A stretch of DNA of 64,000 nucleotides from positions 1 through 64,000 of the forward strand of contig JACGXE010000007.1 of assembly GCA_014138095.1 (NCBI GenBank). The letters run 5' to 3'. Origin of the DNA: Ochrobactrum sp. RH2CCR150 (GTDB lineage Bacteria; Pseudomonadota; Alphaproteobacteria; Rhizobiales; Rhizobiaceae). The position numbers and the translations under genes are program-made. This document shows positions 61,249 through 64,000 of this stretch, one piece after another (positions within the stretch are counted from its first letter, which is position 1; the number at the start of each line of letters is the position of its first letter). The notes beneath the pieces are model-generated. The model made no database searches and was not told where the DNA came from. It saw nothing but the letters and a program-made list of their open reading frames with translations.

Positions 61249-62307
61249 TCAGTTCAGGAGTTCGCCCGTCGCAGAGCGGTCAGGCCACAACGACTGCAAG
61301 TTCAGTGCTTTCACGGCATTGTCCACGTAGCTCCTATCGACCCAGGTATCGAGATCGATATCATGCCTGATGAGCTTCTGCTCCTTGTCGAAGTCGATAC
61401 CGCTGCGATAACGGGCAGCAAAGAACCCATCGAGACGCGGATTGTATTTCTTGCCCAGTTCCCCGCCTTCATTGGATTTGCGGATAACCTCGATTGGCGA
61501 TCCCGCCCGCGACCAGATACTGAATGCTTCTTCGCGGTTTTTATCATCCGACAGCCATTGCGCCGCTTTGACAAAACCCGTCACGACTTTCTGCGTTGCT
61601 TCCGGGTAGGCTTTACGGAACTTGTCCGTGACGAGGAATGCACCGAAGCCGTCGCCGGTCGCTCCCACAGCGGACGATTTGTAAAAGATCTTGGCCAGAC
61701 CTTTATCCTCAAGCGGAAGCAGGAAATCGGCCCCGAATACCGCATCGACGCTTTTCGCAGCGATAGCTGCAAGCTGGTCTGCATTTTTCAGATCGACGAT
61801 GGTGATATCTTTTTCGGAGAGGCCAGCATTCTTCAAAGCCGTAATCAGCGCCCAGTGAATGATGGTTGCCTTCTGGATGGCGACTTTTTTGCCCTTCAGG
61901 TCGGCGATGGACTTGATGTCGAGGTCCGGACGGGACGCGCCAAAGATCGTAGTACCACCATAGGAAGCCAGAATGACCGTATCGAGACCATTGGCCTTAC
62001 CGATGATATTTGGAACCGCGCCATAGGATGCGAAGTCAAGCTGACCATTGGACAGCGCTTCGTTGATTGCTGGGCCTGTTCCGGTGAAGTAGGTGAACTC
62101 GATCTTGGTTGGTGTCCCCTTGAACTCGTCAGCGATAAAGCCCTTCGCATCCGCGATGGCCTGAAGGCCAACGCCAAACGGCGTCCCGAACCCGAAGCCC
62201 ACATCACCGAAGCGAATAGTCGCCGGCGCATCCTCCGCAAACGATTGAGTTGCCGGGGCGGTCAAAACGCCTACAGCCAGCAGAAAGGTTGATAGAAAAC
62301 GTCTCAT
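61249..62307 (-). CDS. ABC transporter substrate-binding protein (SsuA/NMT1-like)
   Basis: A periplasmic receptor of 352 residues with a signal peptide (cleavage after SFAE). It has the SsuA-type pattern YFTGTGPAINEALSNGQLDF, NGLDTVILASYGGTTIFGAS, KGKKVAIQKATIIHWALITA and DAVFGADFLLPLEDKGLAKI. The ligand may be a sulfonate, a thiamine-pyrimidine-like compound or another small molecule; sequence does not decide. GGAG precedes ATG 62307, and the ferredoxin gene ends 12 bp upstream. Confidence 0.9.
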   Translation of the reverse strand: MRRFLSTFLLAVGVLTAPATQSFAEDAPATIRFGDVGFGFGTPFGVGLQAIADAKGFIADEFKGTPTKIEFTYFTGTGPAINEALSNGQLDFASYGAVPNIIGKANGLDTVILASYGGTTIFGASRPDLDIKSIADLKGKKVAIQKATIIHWALITALKNAGLSEKDITIVDLKNADQLAAIAAKSVDAVFGADFLLPLEDKGLAKIFYKSSAVGATGDGFGAFLVTDKFRKAYPEATQKVVTGFVKAAQWLSDDKNREEAFSIWSRAGSPIEVIRKSNEGGELGKKYNPRLDGFFAARYRSGIDFDKEQKLIRHDIDLDTWVDRSYVDNAVKALNLQSLWPDRSATGELLN

Positions 62308-62319
62308 TCATTTCTCCAG

Positions 62320-62658
62320 TCAGGGTATGATTTTGCCAGTCTCGAAGATCCGGTAACTCCAGTCGCCAGCCGTTCCGCGCGGCTTGGCGTTTTTCCATCC
62401 CATTTCACGACGGAAACTACCCATCACGCCTCGTACAATGAGTTCGCTCTCTGACGCGCCTTCAATCGTTTCCGAAAGAGGCGACACGTAGAGCGCGTCT
62501 GTCGGGCAAAAAAGCTCGCACAAGAAGCAGGTCTGGCAGTCGGACTGCCGGACAATGATGGGCGCACTATCGGGAACGGCATCGAACACATTGTCCGGGC
62601 AGGCCTCGACACAAAGATCGCATTTGATGCAGCGGTCTTCACTGACGATCTCAATCAT
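62320..62658 (-). CDS. Ferredoxin with two [4Fe-4S] clusters
   Basis: A 112-residue protein with two CxxCxxCxxxCP motifs (EDRCIKCDLCVEACPD and QSDCQTCFLCELFCPT), so a bacterial 2[4Fe-4S] ferredoxin, with a C-terminal extension of about 50 residues. It overlaps the flavoprotein gene by 4 bp, as iron-sulfur subunits of two-subunit flavoenzymes do (for example AprB with AprA). It would pass electrons from the flavoprotein. Confidence 0.92.
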   Translation of the reverse strand: MIEIVSEDRCIKCDLCVEACPDNVFDAVPDSAPIIVRQSDCQTCFLCELFCPTDALYVSPLSETIEGASESELIVRGVMGSFRREMGWKNAKPRGTAGDWSYRIFETGKIIP

Positions 62659-64000
62659 GATGCTGCACTCACTCGATTTTCGGTTTGAAACGAAGCCCAG
62701 ATGTTTTCGACACCACCGGAGTCGATTGGCTGCGCCATGGCGGGGTTTGTTTCGGGGAAATCTGTGCGCCGCTGCAAGCCACGGCTTTCCTTGCGCAACA
62801 GCGCGCTCTGGGTTGCCCAGCGGGCTGTTGCGATAAGCGCTTCGACTTCACGCACCTTGGTTGAGCGTTGCAATCGCCACGCCTCGTCCTGCCAAAGCGC
62901 GGCTAGTCTGGCAGACGTCTCGACTAGTCGATCATGGTTCCTGAAGAACCCGCCATCCAGCGGAAGAACCTGCTGTTTTACATCATCCAAAACCGCATCG
63001 ACATCGCCAGTTGCCTGATCGGCCCGGTCGCTCAATTGCGCATTGGCGGAACGCACAGCCCGGTCGCGCCAGTTTGCACCGAGCGATTGCACAAACTTCG
63101 CCGCATCCTCGCCAGCCCAGGAACCTGTCGCCATCGCCCAGCTGGAGTTCGGTCCGCCACCGCCGCTTGAGGCTCCCGACATGCCTTGACGGGAGGCGGC
63201 ATCACCGGCGGCAAACAGACCGGGGATCGTCGTCGTTGTACGTCCGTCTATCTTCAGGCCACCTGTGCCGCGAACCGTGCCTTCATGGCGAAGAGTGATG
63301 GGAAAACGTTGCGTGAATGGGTCAATGCCCATACGATCGAAGGGAACGAAAATGTTCGGCTGTCCCCGGCGAAAGCCCTCTTGCAGACGCGGCGGCGCTT
63401 TATCCAGCACCGCATAGACCGGGCCCTTGATGAGTTCCCGCGCGACGACGCTTTGGCGATCTCCAGTCGAGGAAAGCTCGTTGCCCTGCTCGTCACTGAA
63501 CGTACCCCAGAAATACACCACGCCTTTCGTGACGCTTGAATAGGCAGGTGAAATGCCGAACTGAGCAGAAAATTCCATGCCCGAAAGAACTGCACCTGCT
63601 TCTGCAGCCATAAGATAGCCGTCGCCGGTGAGGTTGTTGGTACCGAGCGCACCGCTTCGAAAAGCACAACCACCCGTGGCAATTACAACGGCTCCGGAAC
63701 GGATATGCAGCGTTTCACCAGATCGCCGATATCGCGCAATGGCACCCGCAATCACCCCATCGGACACGAGCAGTTCTTCTATCGGGCAATGGTCGATTAT
63801 CTGAACACGCGCCTTGATGAGTTTCTGCCGCATAAACCGCAGATAGTCGGGCCCCCGCAGCATGCCGCGATAGGGTGTTCCATCTTCATAAGTTGGGAAG
63901 TCGTAGCCCCACTGGGCGAGCAAATCGAGGTTTTCGTAGGTCCGATCAAGCACGCGCTCGATGCGCTCCTGCTCGGCAAAACCTAGTCCCAGCCGCACCC
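62655..64000 (-). CDS. Flavoprotein of the fumarate reductase / AprA type, partial
   Basis: The C-terminal 448 or so residues of an FAD-binding oxidoreductase; the start lies beyond the right edge. It shows AVVIATGGCAFRSGALGTNN (FAD motif), a segment with GDGYLMAAEAGAVLSGMEFS, GGLKIDGRTTTTIPGLFAAG and DAASRQGMSGASSGGGG. This is the pattern of succinate dehydrogenase/fumarate reductase flavoproteins and adenylylsulfate reductase alpha. With the ferredoxin it could form a two-subunit enzyme acting on the compound that the downstream ABC system imports. The N-terminal FAD-binding part cannot be checked here. Confidence 0.88.
   Translation of the reverse strand, partial: VRLGLGFAEQERIERVLDRTYENLDLLAQWGYDFPTYEDGTPYRGMLRGPDYLRFMRQKLIKARVQIIDHCPIEELLVSDGVIAGAIARYRRSGETLHIRSGAVVIATGGCAFRSGALGTNNLTGDGYLMAAEAGAVLSGMEFSAQFGISPAYSSVTKGVVYFWGTFSDEQGNELSSTGDRQSVVARELIKGPVYAVLDKAPPRLQEGFRRGQPNIFVPFDRMGIDPFTQRFPITLRHEGTVRGTGGLKIDGRTTTTIPGLFAAGDAASRQGMSGASSGGGGPNSSWAMATGSWAGEDAAKFVQSLGANWRDRAVRSANAQLSDRADQATGDVDAVLDDVKQQVLPLDGGFFRNHDRLVETSARLAALWQDEAWRLQRSTKVREVEALIATARWATQSALLRKESRGLQRRTDFPETNPAMAQPIDSGGVENIWASFQTENRVSAAS

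Noticed and set aside
61195..62292. Long plus-strand open frame (365 codons)
   Set aside because: It is opposite the SsuA-like gene, whose protein is a clear family member with signal peptide; the plus-strand product has no family features.
1..64000. tRNA or rRNA genes as island attachment sites
   Set aside because: I saw no cloverleaf-like or rRNA-like sequence, and no direct repeats that would mark att sites.

Overview
The window looks like a chromosome or megaplasmid segment of an alphaproteobacterium of the Rhizobiales (Hyphomicrobiales), plausibly Brucella/Ochrobactrum-like. This is inferred from a rhizobial-style type III secretion gene order, many sugar ABC transporters, and an IS427-group IS5 element. 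The genus is not proven by the sequence.

Left edge (1-1,860): a degenerate IS5-family element (277-1135) and a decayed minus-strand gene (about 1226-1670) border the secretion locus.

Secretion locus (1,760-28,570): a nearly complete non-flagellar type III secretion system (T3SS). sctL-N-O-Q-R-S-T form one operon with start/stop overlaps. nolW-like sctC1, a nolB-like sctI candidate, sctJ and sctK form a second. A 58-codon needle candidate is followed by an attenuator-like hairpin and then sctD, two small genes, sctV, a secretin, a lipoprotein and a broken sctU. The outer-membrane parts are unusual: the secretin resembles Tad-pilus CpaC, the next gene a CpaD lipoprotein, and a divergently encoded TPR lipoprotein resembles TadD. 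An L,D-transpeptidase sits with the TadD-like gene. A 2,413-residue protein with duplicated modules and C-terminal SH3 and LysM domains closes the locus. Two paralogous RpiR-family regulators lie tail to tail inside it.

Four promoters of this locus share a 12-bp palindrome (consensus ATCCAnnTGGAT) followed by TTT and, exactly 20 nt after TGGATTTT, a TAnnnT hexamer. That geometry centres the palindrome at about -41.5, the class II activator position. It is the best candidate for a previously undescribed T3SS regulon operator. One copy may also serve the divergent transpeptidase/TadD-like operon.

Right part (29,000-64,000): ordinary accessory metabolism. (a) A GntR-controlled sugar cluster with a MalK/UgpC-type ATPase, esterase, binding protein, two permeases, epimerase and Gfo/Idh/MocA dehydrogenase. 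(b) A metal P-type ATPase, a PPOX-family flavoprotein, and a divergent SDR/LysR pair. (c) A second MalK-type ABC system with an SDR and a DeoR regulator, continuing into an FGGY kinase, a HAD phosphatase and a BtpA-family protein. (d) An RbsABC-type system with two different permeases, an FGGY kinase, an M42 peptidase and a DeoR regulator. (e) A sulfonate/nitrate-type ABC system transcribed after a ferredoxin and an AprA/FrdA-like flavoprotein that runs off the right end.
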